From contig JAEZCO010000065.1 in NCBI GenBank assembly GCA_023433505.1, positions 1-64,000 of the forward strand: a DNA stretch of 64,000 bases, written 5' to 3'. A program made the translations under genes and the position numbers. The first letter of the stretch is position 1. Each line of letters opens with the position of its first letter. The notes under the pieces are model-generated. The model saw nothing but the letters and a program-made list of their open reading frames with translations. It made no database searches and was not told where the DNA came from. The stretch comes from Bacillota bacterium. Lineage in GTDB: Bacteria > Bacillota > Clostridia > Acetivibrionales > DTU013. Below, piece by piece: positions 30,504 through 39,426 of the stretch.

Positions 30504-31762
30504 TTTCTTTTCAGCTGTACTTCATTTTCATAACGTTCCATGTCTTTCATCCACGAAATACCCACGCCTGCATCTGCAGTCATACAAAGATAATCCCAGA
30601 CAGCATTCACCGGAAGATTATTAAATTCACTCATCAGGGCCAGTCGGCGGGTCAAATTGCCCTTCTTCTCTGCTTCTTTTATCAAGTGACCAGGCTCCAG
30701 CAGCACTTCGAGAAGTGCTTTACCTACGGCCCGAAGTCCTATGATCCAGGCAGATACACGATTTATGGTAGCATCAAAATAATCCAGCCCCAGTGCGACA
30801 TTTTTGTTAAATAAATCCTGTCTCTTTATTTCCTGGAGCACTGCCCGCAAATCATCGTTTTGTATCAGGCAATGGTCACTGTCCCAGTGGATGCCCCGCG
30901 TCAGATGCAGCATGATGGAATCCACAAACGGATAAACAGCCGTAATTTTATCTGCAATATTTTCCAAGGGATGATAGTGTCCCGTATCCATAGTTATACC
31001 CACGTTGTGTTTTGCGGCATACCCGATATAAAAATCATGCGAACCGACAACAAAGCTCTCCGTTCCTATTCCAAATACTTTTCCTTCGAATACATCACAC
31101 ATATGATTACGATCATAGGGCACCTGTAAAATCTGATCCAGCGAATGTTCCAGCCGTTTGCGGTAAGCGCCGCGGTCTGCCGGCAAATCCTTAGTCCCGT
31201 CCGGCACCCAGGTATTGTTGATGCAGAGCTGTCCCAGTTCTTTCCCAATGTCATTTGCGATTTTTCTTCCGCCGATACCGGCTTTAATCCAATACCGCCG
31301 GACGCTTTCATCCTCCGAAGCCAGCGAACATCCGTCCTTCATCATCGCATGTGTAAAATAGGATACATTGAAATCTATCCCGCAGCCTCTGGCCTTGGCC
31401 CAGTCAATCCATGTGCGGAAATCTTCAGCATCCAGCTCATTCCGCTCTTTCCTTACTTTGGGTTCCGCATACATGCTATGCAAATTGATCTTATGCCTGC
31501 ACGGCGAATATTTGAACGCCTGCTCCAGGTCCTGGCGCATTTCGCCGCCGTTTGTCGATCTTCCCGGATAATTGCCGGTCACGACGTTTTCACTGTGCAG
31601 GCCCTCGGAGCCCTCAAAACCCATCACATCATCGCCCTGCCAGTTATGTACCGAGATGGGGACGGTATGAAATTTCTCTATAGCCTTGACGATATCTACC
31701 CCAAGTTCAGCATACACCTTTTTGGCATTTTCGTAATTATCGAGAATCAATTCCTTATTCAT
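30467..31762 (-). CDS. rhaA: L-rhamnose isomerase
   Basis: This 431-residue cytoplasmic enzyme converts L-rhamnose to L-rhamnulose, the first step of rhamnose catabolism. It carries the family signature SVHNWQGDDVMGFEGSEG near residue 40, the metal-ligand region GITMDTGHYHPLE and the segment IHWDSDHC. The ATG at 31762 is chosen for its aaaggaggt ribosome site; 30 codons of open frame upstream are not coding. The last ten residues (ENNKTSDFYT) are encoded by the duplicated promoter-region repeat and replace whatever the original C-terminus was. RhaB and RhaD are not in the window. It sits in one leftward group with a GH78 rhamnosidase and an esterase, which would supply free rhamnose. Confidence 0.92.
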   Translation of the reverse strand: MNKELILDNYENAKKVYAELGVDIVKAIEKFHTVPISVHNWQGDDVMGFEGSEGLHSENVVTGNYPGRSTNGGEMRQDLEQAFKYSPCRHKINLHSMYAEPKVRKERNELDAEDFRTWIDWAKARGCGIDFNVSYFTHAMMKDGCSLASEDESVRRYWIKAGIGGRKIANDIGKELGQLCINNTWVPDGTKDLPADRGAYRKRLEHSLDQILQVPYDRNHMCDVFEGKVFGIGTESFVVGSHDFYIGYAAKHNVGITMDTGHYHPLENIADKITAVYPFVDSIMLHLTRGIHWDSDHCLIQNDDLRAVLQEIKRQDLFNKNVALGLDYFDATINRVSAWIIGLRAVGKALLEVLLEPGHLIKEAEKKGNLTRRLALMSEFNNLPVNAVWDYLCMTADAGVGISWMKDMERYENEVQLKRNMENNKTSDFYT

Positions 31763-31821
31763 AAAGATGACCTCCTTTAAATTGGTCTGTTCATGAGCTT
31801 TCTTGCCCTTCCACCTGTCGG

Positions 31822-32931
31822 TCAACCTTCGTATTTGTCCGGAATCAGACACCGGGCAACCGTTTGTGCATAGATGCGTGCAAAAAAATCATTCGGATGA
31901 TTTACCCCATTGCCGTTCATATCATCGTAACGCTTCCTGCTCAAAAGATATGCCTGTATTTTTGTAACCGGAGCGATTGCAGTACCTTCCATATTCCGGA
32001 CGATATTTTCCAGGCCTATCTGATATTGGGGCTGCAGGTTTGTCCACCCTTTGCAATCCGGATTAGGAATACTTGGGGAAATCAGGATAAACTCCGCCTT
32101 TGGGTTTTTGAAGCGTGCAGTTTCAATGATGGAGCATATATTTTGCTCATACTCTTTTACTGTGATATTTGCCCCGGAGTCATTCATTCCAAAACCAATG
32201 ACAACCAAATCCGGGGCGACGATATCCGCCATACATTTACCGGCATTGCGTTTACCCCACTCGCTGTCCTTTCCTCCAACTGCCATATTCCTTTCGGAGA
32301 TGGCCTGATGGCCATATGCCAATCTTAGCTTTTCCGTTACCATCTCTGTGAAAATAGGCATATTGGGCTGTATCATGTTGCGTCCGCTTGCCTCGCAGCC
32401 TTCTACAATACTATCACCGTAGTATACGATGGACAAAGGTTCTTTCTCTTGAAGCTTCATCACGGTGTTGATCAGTTTATCCTCTGTATATTCCGGTTTG
32501 CACCCTTCCCATTCATCTACATGAGAGTAGGTAACTGCAAGCTGCATCCTGGAAATTTCCCGTCCTTCTGCATATAGGACAAACCGTCCCGGCGCACTGA
32601 CACTGGAAATGGAAATCGATGCAGGCTGAGGCAGATAGTAATCGTCATAGCGCCACACCGGAATACGGCTTTCGGGAGTTAAGCGAAAACCGCATTCCTC
32701 AACAATATAGTCCTTTCCTTCCTTATATTCCGTCCTAAAGTCAGAGGAAAAAACTGAAATAATCCTATCCGGTTTATATAAAAGCGGCGCGGGATCAATT
32801 GCCCCGGTAATGGGGTTTGGCACAAACATTACAGACTCATTATAAACAATGCCATTCTCCCATACCGGCATCATATAAACATCCAGGCTATATCGGTTGT
32901 ATACAGGAAGTATTTTTTCATATTTATCCAT
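31822..32931 (-). CDS. Two-domain SGNH-hydrolase esterase (acetylesterase-like)
   Basis: The 369-residue protein has a beta-sandwich N-terminal domain (~1-155) and a C-terminal SGNH/GDSL hydrolase domain. Block I is VYYGDSIVEG (nucleophile Ser), block II contains the oxyanion Gly in NMAVGGKDSEWG, block III is VIGFGMND, and block V NHPNDFFAR carries the catalytic His. No signal peptide is present, so it acts in the cytoplasm on imported oligosaccharides. Linked to GH78 and RhaA, it most likely removes acetyl groups from rhamnogalacturonan-derived oligomers; this is inferred. Ribosome site aggag precedes the ATG. Confidence 0.87.
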   Translation of the reverse strand: MDKYEKILPVYNRYSLDVYMMPVWENGIVYNESVMFVPNPITGAIDPAPLLYKPDRIISVFSSDFRTEYKEGKDYIVEECGFRLTPESRIPVWRYDDYYLPQPASISISSVSAPGRFVLYAEGREISRMQLAVTYSHVDEWEGCKPEYTEDKLINTVMKLQEKEPLSIVYYGDSIVEGCEASGRNMIQPNMPIFTEMVTEKLRLAYGHQAISERNMAVGGKDSEWGKRNAGKCMADIVAPDLVVIGFGMNDSGANITVKEYEQNICSIIETARFKNPKAEFILISPSIPNPDCKGWTNLQPQYQIGLENIVRNMEGTAIAPVTKIQAYLLSRKRYDDMNGNGVNHPNDFFARIYAQTVARCLIPDKYEG

Positions 32932-33071
32932 AAACAGACTCCTATCTTACGGCTGTATTACACAAAATTTGGTCACTGGTTATCCAGCTTTTCGAAGTGT
33001 CAAAGACGTTTTCCCGATCCGCAGGCTTCCGACATTCCCAAACGCGCCTGGACGCGGTAGGGAAAGCCGGG

Positions 33072-35618
33072 TCAGATTGCACTGCTCCAGTGGTGAAATC
33101 CCCCGCCGACAATCTGTAGCCCATCCGGTATTATAACTTCGGCCGTCACACCCAATGGAATTGTCACATACAGATGTATCTGCCCATACCGTTTGACCCA
33201 GCGGACGACAATATCTCCCATCACCGTTTCAACAATCGCCTGTACAGACAACAATTTTTCAGGCATGCAGGGACGGATTGAGACACGCCGGTAGCCGGAT
33301 TCCAAAGGTTTAACTCCGGCAAGGCAGGCATAAAACCAATATCCTACTGCTCCATACATAGGATGGTTATGAGAGTTCATGCCTGCACTTTTCTTTAATT
33401 CGAATCTTTCCCAGATGGTTGTTGCCTCCTGCTGAAGCATAAACCCGAAGGAAGGATAATCCTCTCGTGTGATTAGGGTCCATGCATCTTCGATATAACC
33501 GTACTTTGTTAATACCTCCATCATATAACGTGTACATAAATTGCCGGTTGTTAAAAGATAATTGCGCTCAACCAGATCGCAATGAAGTACATCCGCAGCT
33601 TTTTGCGTGCTTTCTGAAGGAAGAATCCCCAGCCACAGTGCAAAAGACTGGCCGCCTTGCGATCCGCTTCCTACTTTTCCTGTTTCTTCATCCCACCATT
33701 TCTTTAAAAATGCTGCCCTTATCTGCCCGGCTTTTTTCTCGAAGTGCTCCGCTTCTTTGTCTTTACCCAACAGATCGGCCATCCGTGTGAGCAGTTTTGT
33801 ATTAAAATAGAAGAAACCCGTCGACATCAGAATCCCCGGGGTTTCTGTGGAAAGAGCGCCATCCTCGCCTTTACAGACATAGGCAGGGCCTGCCCAGTCG
33901 CCATAATAGCTGTATTGTACGATATAATCCTCGCTTTTGCTTTCAAGGAAGTTATTCCATGCTTTAAAACCTTCATACCCTTCAATAATCACCTCTATAT
34001 TGCCCGTATGCATATACGACTCCCAGGCTGCAATCAGAAAGGCGGAGCATACCGGGTCTGCAGGCCTCGCGCCAAACACGAAGGGAGCCGTACAGGTGAT
34101 GCTGCCATTGGGGTCCTGCACATCGAGAATGTCCCTTACTACCTTTGGGAAAAGCCTGCCAATGTCAAAGTTGTAGGGTGTTTCCTCAAACCTGACCGTT
34201 CCGTCGTTCAACCAGCCCATTCTTTCATCCCGCTGAGGACAATCGGTCAGGATGCTATGAATATTTGCCTTTTCCGTCTGCACTATATTTTTTTGGATCG
34301 CATTCACAATGGCACTACCGCAGCGGAAACTGCTCCGGGTTGCTATATCCGTATACAGGCTGACCGCACATATGTCATCCTTTCCTATTGGTTCCCCGTA
34401 ACCGGTAATTTCTGCATATCTAAAACCATGGTAAGTAAATCTCGGCTGCCAATATTCCCGGTCTCTGCCATTTCCTGCAGCAATATACCGGTCGATGCAA
34501 GCAGCATTCCGCAGGTTGGGCAAATAGAGAGTGCCATCCTCATCCAGAAACTCCATATGAGAAATTGTAATTGTCTGTCCGGGTTTCATAGCCAAAGGAA
34601 GACGGATTCTGGTGACGCCGGCAATATTCTGCCCAAAATCCACACCATAAGTACCTTTCTTAATCTCGCTTATGCATATTGCAGGATATACCTCCTGGGT
34701 GCGCACCGGCTCCAGTGTCTGTACCGTCATTACTCCACCGGGGTCTTTCACAATACGGACCGGAATGCTTCCTTCTTCCAAAATTCCCGGCCTTGTCCAC
34801 CCTTCAATCTCTTTGGCCGGTTCATAGGTTTCTCCCATGAAAATATTGCTGTAGGTAATGCCGCCATATTGGTATTTCCAGCTTTCATCCGTATAAACCC
34901 ACTCTTCTTCTCCATCCTGATAACGGATTTTAAGCGCTGCGCTCAGCTGTGAAATTCCTGTAAAATCCGGAATACGGTTTGTAAGCTTGTAACAAACATT
35001 ATAGGGAGAGCGCCAGCCTGCAGCTACCTGTACCCCAAGCCGGTTTTCTCCCTTCCGGAGTCCGCTTATACCTGGCAGCACCGTGTAGTAACACCTCTTC
35101 TCATACTCCGAGACCGCCGGATTCATAGCAACTTCCTCATCCAGCTCTTTTCCATTGATAAAAATGCGCTGATATCCGATACCACAAACAAAAAGACAAG
35201 CAGTTTCAATCTCCTTTTTGCATTCAAAGGTTTTGCTGAAGTAAATGACTTTATCTTCCTGCGGCTGTAGCTCTCCAATCCATCGTGCAGGCCATTTTTC
35301 CAAAGATCCATAATAGAAGCTTTTCTCCACAGGTTGGCTTGTATGGCCTAGATGATCTCTCACCTCAAGACTCAATCTGTTTTTTTCTCCCGGTATAAAA
35401 GCCTGCCCCTTATATACCGCCTTTTGCTCATGGGTTTCCACCCAGCTGGTGTCCCACAGATTGTGATTCCCGCAGCGCACCACTATCCGGTATGCTGCCT
35501 GGCCGGCACCAGCTGAATTAATTGCCCATGTAATCGATGGCGATTGCCCTTCAATAATACAATAACCTGCTTCAATGACTTTACCGTATTCCAACCGTAT
35601 TCTATGTGGTTTTATCAT
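33072..35618 (-). CDS. GH78 alpha-L-rhamnosidase
   Basis: This 848-residue glycosidase releases terminal alpha-L-rhamnose. N-terminal beta-sandwich domains (~1-330) include FYYGSLEKWPARWIG and WRSPYNVC. The (alpha/alpha)6 catalytic barrel holds the family motif DCPQRDERMGWLND with the probable general acid E465, then GDWAGPAYVCKGEDG and NHPMYGAVGYWFY. A C-terminal beta domain starts near 745 (GYRRVSIRP). No signal peptide is present, so substrates are imported oligosaccharides. The start follows ggaggaatt. It is the first gene of the cassette bounded by the two direct repeats and is probably driven by the promoter in the upstream copy. Confidence 0.93.
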   Translation of the reverse strand: MIKPHRIRLEYGKVIEAGYCIIEGQSPSITWAINSAGAGQAAYRIVVRCGNHNLWDTSWVETHEQKAVYKGQAFIPGEKNRLSLEVRDHLGHTSQPVEKSFYYGSLEKWPARWIGELQPQEDKVIYFSKTFECKKEIETACLFVCGIGYQRIFINGKELDEEVAMNPAVSEYEKRCYYTVLPGISGLRKGENRLGVQVAAGWRSPYNVCYKLTNRIPDFTGISQLSAALKIRYQDGEEEWVYTDESWKYQYGGITYSNIFMGETYEPAKEIEGWTRPGILEEGSIPVRIVKDPGGVMTVQTLEPVRTQEVYPAICISEIKKGTYGVDFGQNIAGVTRIRLPLAMKPGQTITISHMEFLDEDGTLYLPNLRNAACIDRYIAAGNGRDREYWQPRFTYHGFRYAEITGYGEPIGKDDICAVSLYTDIATRSSFRCGSAIVNAIQKNIVQTEKANIHSILTDCPQRDERMGWLNDGTVRFEETPYNFDIGRLFPKVVRDILDVQDPNGSITCTAPFVFGARPADPVCSAFLIAAWESYMHTGNIEVIIEGYEGFKAWNNFLESKSEDYIVQYSYYGDWAGPAYVCKGEDGALSTETPGILMSTGFFYFNTKLLTRMADLLGKDKEAEHFEKKAGQIRAAFLKKWWDEETGKVGSGSQGGQSFALWLGILPSESTQKAADVLHCDLVERNYLLTTGNLCTRYMMEVLTKYGYIEDAWTLITREDYPSFGFMLQQEATTIWERFELKKSAGMNSHNHPMYGAVGYWFYACLAGVKPLESGYRRVSIRPCMPEKLLSVQAIVETVMGDIVVRWVKRYGQIHLYVTIPLGVTAEVIIPDGLQIVGGGFHHWSSAI

Positions 35619-35630
35619 AATTCCTCCGGA

Positions 35631-35711
35631 TTATTTAGCCGATTCTCGAAGCTCCTTGGAATGCCGGTCATAAAAAAGCTTCTTGCCTCTTAGCTTTTTC
35701 CCAGCCTTCAA
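35631..35711 (-). pseudogene. Leader remnant of the binding-protein gene
   Basis: The upstream repeat copy still carries the ribosome site and the first codons of the binding-protein gene (KAGKK), but its ATG is now TTG. After codon 6 the sequence is unrelated and reaches a stop after 26 codons, 13 bases before the GH78 start. It is a scar of the duplication; weak translation as a leader peptide is possible. Confidence 0.5.
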
Positions 35712-35910
35712 CAATGGATCTCCTTTAAATTGTTTCTTGATTTAAAAAATGAAAGTTCGAACTCTTCACTAACAGTATATCTGCACCGTCACCAAAGAAA
35801 CAGGTTAAATTCCTGATAAATAAGTATAAATTTCTAACAAAGACAGTCACTGAAATATGTTATTTTTTTGATATTTTGTATAAAAATCTGAGGTTTTATT
35901 GTTTTCTATA
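35695..35910. repeat. Direct repeat copy 2: between the AraC regulator and GH78
   Basis: This copy of the 30284-30503 repeat starts inside the last codons of the AraC-type regulator gene, covers a promoter-like leader, and ends in the first codons of a vanished binding-protein gene. It very likely supplies the promoter for the GH78-esterase-rhaA cassette. The central palindrome has one mismatch here. Confidence 0.85.
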
Positions 35911-38151
35911 CTGGGAAGGGGTTACTCCCGTATTATCCTTAAACCATATTCCAAAGTAATGGGAATCTGAAAATCCAACCTTGCCGCTGATGTCCTTGAT
36001 TTTTGTATTGCTGTCTTTTAACAGCTCTTTCGCATTTTCCAGACGGATCCGGCTGACATAATCAATAAAGCTGATACCCAGCTCTTTTTTAAATAACCTG
36101 GAAAGATAATTTTCATTCAAACCGATCCTTTCTGCCACATATTCAACCCCCAGCATAAGATTGCCGTACTCTTCCTTTATGATTTCCACAGCTTTCCGGA
36201 TGCTCAAATTCATATTGGTATTTTGCGGACTTTTCACGGTGGCAATAAAATTGTCAATCGTCCAAACAAGGCCGTTAAAAACCCCTTCAATCGACTGCGC
36301 CATATATTGCAAATTTTCCATGCTCCAAAAATCCTTTCCAAAAATATCAAAGGGAAGCTTGCCGTTTTTGACAGTTGTTTTGAATAAACGCATATAAATA
36401 TTGAAAAGGAATGTGTTTATTATGGATGGGTCTGTATTGTTATGCTTGAACAGCTTTACCGATTCGTCCAAAATATCTTTGCACCCCGCAAGATCCCCCT
36501 GCTCAATGCAGTATACCAATCGATTCTCCATCTGGTCGGGATAGGATACTTCCCAGCTATTGTTGATAATAAACCCAGGGTTTATGCAATCCAGGTATGA
36601 AGTTTTGAATAGCTTATATTTGATTAACTCGCTTGCCTCATCAAAAGAATTCTTTATGAAATGGATACTGTTATAATTATTTCCACTGAAGGCATCGATA
36701 TTCAAACTGAATTTCTCCTTTATATCCATGAGAATTTCTTTAATTATAGAGTAAGTATCCTGTTCATCTCTGTTGGATATGATGCAATACTCCCCTTTTC
36801 TCAAAGTCGTGGAAATTATGCCGTATTGATTCTCCTCGTATTCGGCGATCCTGTTCTCAATACGCTTATTTACCTCATCGGAAATTTCACTTTCCGCATG
36901 GATGATAACCACTTGATAAGACTCATTGTCAAAAGATATATTCATATCGTTTTTTAAGTGGGTGTACTCATCTTCGGTAAGACTCCTCACAAGAAGTGCC
37001 CTTATAAATTTTTCCCTCTTTAATGGAATTCCTTCCCGTATTCTGTCCACCATTCGATTAAAGGATCCGCCCAAACTTCCAATTTCATCGGTAAATAGAT
37101 TATTAAACTTGATATTTAAATTGCCCCTTTCTACTTCCCGTATAAGCATTACCAACCGATTTAAAGGTTTTGAAACAGTGCCGGATATAAAGATGGAAAT
37201 CAGTATGACCATTATAAAAGAAATGGTAAAAACAAGAATCCAGACTTTATTGATATACTTTACATCTTTCAATAAAAAATTTCTGTCGATTACATGTGCA
37301 AAGGTCCAATGAGTCATGGGATCATAGGAATAAGTAATTACATATTCTTTATCCCCCATTTTTCCTATGTAATACCCCGCTCTTTGCTTCATCGCTCTTA
37401 TATCAATGATTTGTCCGACCTGGCTGATGCTATTGTTTGTATATACCTTGTGATTTTCATCAATAACGCAATAAATACCTTCATTAATCATGTTCTTTTC
37501 AAAATAATAATTTAACATCGTAGGGGAAATTATAATCAAACTAATCCCTATGTCGGATTTTTCATAGATATTATTCATATTTCTAATTGATCGAACCATT
37601 CCTATCAGCTTCTCTCCGTTGTACCAGTCCAGAATGGTCCAGTAGGGTGCACGTTCCAGTTTCACAGCCTTGTCATACCATGCCTGGTCTTTCAATTCTC
37701 CTCCGTTGACAAAGGGTGATGATGCATCCATCATAAGATCAAGGCTGAATATATTCTTATACTTATCCCAGATATATATGGATCTTATTCCATTCGTGTT
37801 GGTATTAAGTTCATGGATCTTATTATAAACTCTATTATAAGCCCTCAGCCTTTCTTCCGATTTAAGCGTATCCAGATTGATACCGATGGTATCTTGAATA
37901 TCTTTGCTTAAAATAACTGATGTTGAAAAACCCTCGATATTCTCCAAGTAATTGTCCAAATTTACTTTGAAAAAATCAAGGTTCTCCAGCATCGCCTTAC
38001 TTTCATTTTTTACAATAAGGTTTTTATAAGCGGTCATGCTGATTGATGAGAAAATTGTAAGAGTGGCAAGGCAAACAAGGGAAAATAATACGATCAGCTT
38101 GTATTTCAGTTTAAGATTTTGATACACGGATATGTTTTTCTTTATTTTCAT
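35896..38151 (-). CDS. Membrane-bound AraC-type regulator with Cache and HAMP domains
   Basis: This 751-residue one-component regulator has transmembrane segments at ~18-40 and ~300-322 that flank an extracellular Cache-like sensor. A HAMP-like linker follows (~325-380). A central region of about 250 residues is specific to this regulator type. The C-terminal ~100 residues hold two AraC helix-turn-helix motifs (VEYVAERIGLNENYLSRLF and IKDISGKVGFSDSHYFGIWF). It probably senses an extracellular rhamnose-containing sugar and activates the downstream promoter lying in the repeat. The last codons are part of that repeat. The ATG at 38151 fits the ggtgg ribosome site better than the one two codons earlier. 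Confidence 0.92.
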   Translation of the reverse strand: MKIKKNISVYQNLKLKYKLIVLFSLVCLATLTIFSSISMTAYKNLIVKNESKAMLENLDFFKVNLDNYLENIEGFSTSVILSKDIQDTIGINLDTLKSEERLRAYNRVYNKIHELNTNTNGIRSIYIWDKYKNIFSLDLMMDASSPFVNGGELKDQAWYDKAVKLERAPYWTILDWYNGEKLIGMVRSIRNMNNIYEKSDIGISLIIISPTMLNYYFEKNMINEGIYCVIDENHKVYTNNSISQVGQIIDIRAMKQRAGYYIGKMGDKEYVITYSYDPMTHWTFAHVIDRNFLLKDVKYINKVWILVFTISFIMVILISIFISGTVSKPLNRLVMLIREVERGNLNIKFNNLFTDEIGSLGGSFNRMVDRIREGIPLKREKFIRALLVRSLTEDEYTHLKNDMNISFDNESYQVVIIHAESEISDEVNKRIENRIAEYEENQYGIISTTLRKGEYCIISNRDEQDTYSIIKEILMDIKEKFSLNIDAFSGNNYNSIHFIKNSFDEASELIKYKLFKTSYLDCINPGFIINNSWEVSYPDQMENRLVYCIEQGDLAGCKDILDESVKLFKHNNTDPSIINTFLFNIYMRLFKTTVKNGKLPFDIFGKDFWSMENLQYMAQSIEGVFNGLVWTIDNFIATVKSPQNTNMNLSIRKAVEIIKEEYGNLMLGVEYVAERIGLNENYLSRLFKKELGISFIDYVSRIRLENAKELLKDSNTKIKDISGKVGFSDSHYFGIWFKDNTGVTPSQYRKQ

Positions 38152-38475
38152 CTGCATCCACCATCCCGTTTTTCTATTTTATAAAAAGAATCCTTGGCAA
38201 ATCCCTCACATAAACAGCGATTTGTTTTTATCATAGATTAACAACTTTACCGGGCAGTGCGTATAACGGATTATCCAGATGGCTATTCCGGAGGCATCCG
38301 GACACCTTGTCGAACGAATTTATTTTATCTGAAAGTGGTATATTATTCAATGCTTTTTGATAAATTCAATGCAAGTTTATCTTTATTAAGCAATACTAAG
38401 ATGTTTTCTTTATTTACGGCATAAAGAAAACCCGGTACGTTTATGGGTATCGGGTTTGTGCCGCATTGCGACGAA
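38152..38475. other. Intergenic region between the AraC regulator and the truncated dehydrogenase
   Basis: No gene is supported here. It contains the terminator of the dehydrogenase remnant (38421-38457) and AT-rich sequence upstream of the regulator, but no promoter with good spacing was found. Confidence 0.6.
38421..38457 (-). terminator. Rho-independent terminator of the Gfo/Idh/MocA remnant
   Basis: On the minus strand aaacccgata pairs with taccgggttt (one wobble) and is followed by a T-rich tail (ttttcttta). It begins 18 bases after the stop codon. Confidence 0.75.
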
Positions 38476-39260
38476 TCACTCTGAAATGTCGATAGGATTA
38501 AGGAATTGCCAATTCGCAGAAGGCTCCCCAAAGTCAGGAATCTCCAACATACTGCCTCCACGGAGAGCCGATTCATGGGCTACAAGGCCCGGCGCGCAGT
38601 ACTTTGCTGCCGCCCATGCATGGTTTGGCGGAAGCTTGCCGGCTGCCACCGACTGTACGAAATCATCTACCAGAAACTGGTGCGAGCCTTCATGACCATT
38701 GTCCATGCCGATATATTCTTCCGGAAGACGCTTAACCGGATGGGCCATGGAAACCCCTTTATAGAAATCAGTTTGAAGCTCCCTGTACAGTTCTTCGTTT
38801 CCATGTTTGGGAACTATCTGCTTGCAGGACAGATGCTGTGTCACATCCGCGGTTTCCTCCCTTTTAAGGGCGGACCATGAACTGCTCACTGCGTTCTGTT
38901 CAAAGCTTCCCAGCGTGCCGAACATACTCATGTAAACGCTTGGTGTTTTTTCAGAATTCCAGCCGACACGGCGGAATTCGTTAATCCGGCACATTCCTCC
39001 GTCCGAGGTCCTTACCGGAGCGGTTTCATTGCTGAACGTATTGTCCCTTAGATTGGCTCCCACCCTGAATATCCCATCCTCATGCCTGTCTTCAAAGCCC
39101 AGACAGCTTACATGGGTAGCCCTGGCTCCGGTAACCGACAATATCATGCTTACGGAGTGTGCGTAGGATAATACATTGGAGGAAATCCGGCAACTTTTTT
39201 CCAGCCATTCCCGCGGGAATGCTTAAATGCCTCATAAAAGCCATGCGGCATATCATGAAA
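38476..39260 (-). pseudogene. Gfo/Idh/MocA-family oxidoreductase, N-terminally truncated
   Basis: About 260 C-terminal residues are present, with FKHSRGNGWKKVAGFPPMYY, then PTHSVSMILSVTGARATHVS and GHEGSHQFLVDDFVQSVAAG, characteristic of this NAD(P)-dependent sugar dehydrogenase family. The frame is open upstream of the first internal Met to about 39,260, where an in-frame stop occurs. The Rossmann nucleotide-binding half, with its GxGxxG motif, is missing, so the product cannot be an active dehydrogenase. The terminator is intact. The breakpoint lies ~120 bases from a REP-like hairpin at 39388-39415. Confidence 0.75.
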
Positions 39261-39387
39261 ATACTATTGCCTATTCTAATCATCTACTCGATACTTATCC
39301 GTGATAGGGGATGGAAAAAAATGATACAAACCACTCTAAAAACATCGGCTTCAGCAACGGAGCCAGGGCCGGCAAAGAGAGCTCGGA

Positions 39388-39415
39388 TGCGGCAAGAGAA
39401 CCGTCCCCTGTCGCA
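39388..39415. repeat. REP-like hairpin (TGCGGCA ... TGTCGCA)
   Basis: TGCGGCA (39388-39394) pairs with TGTCGCA (39409-39415) around the loop agagaaccgtcccc. A related caacactgtcgcac follows. Hairpins with a gacaggggacggttctc core are, from memory, dispersed in clostridial genomes and often linked to REP-associated tyrosine transposases. It lies between the truncated dehydrogenase and the URO-D-like gene. Confidence 0.5.
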
Positions 39416-39426
39416 ACACTGTCGCA

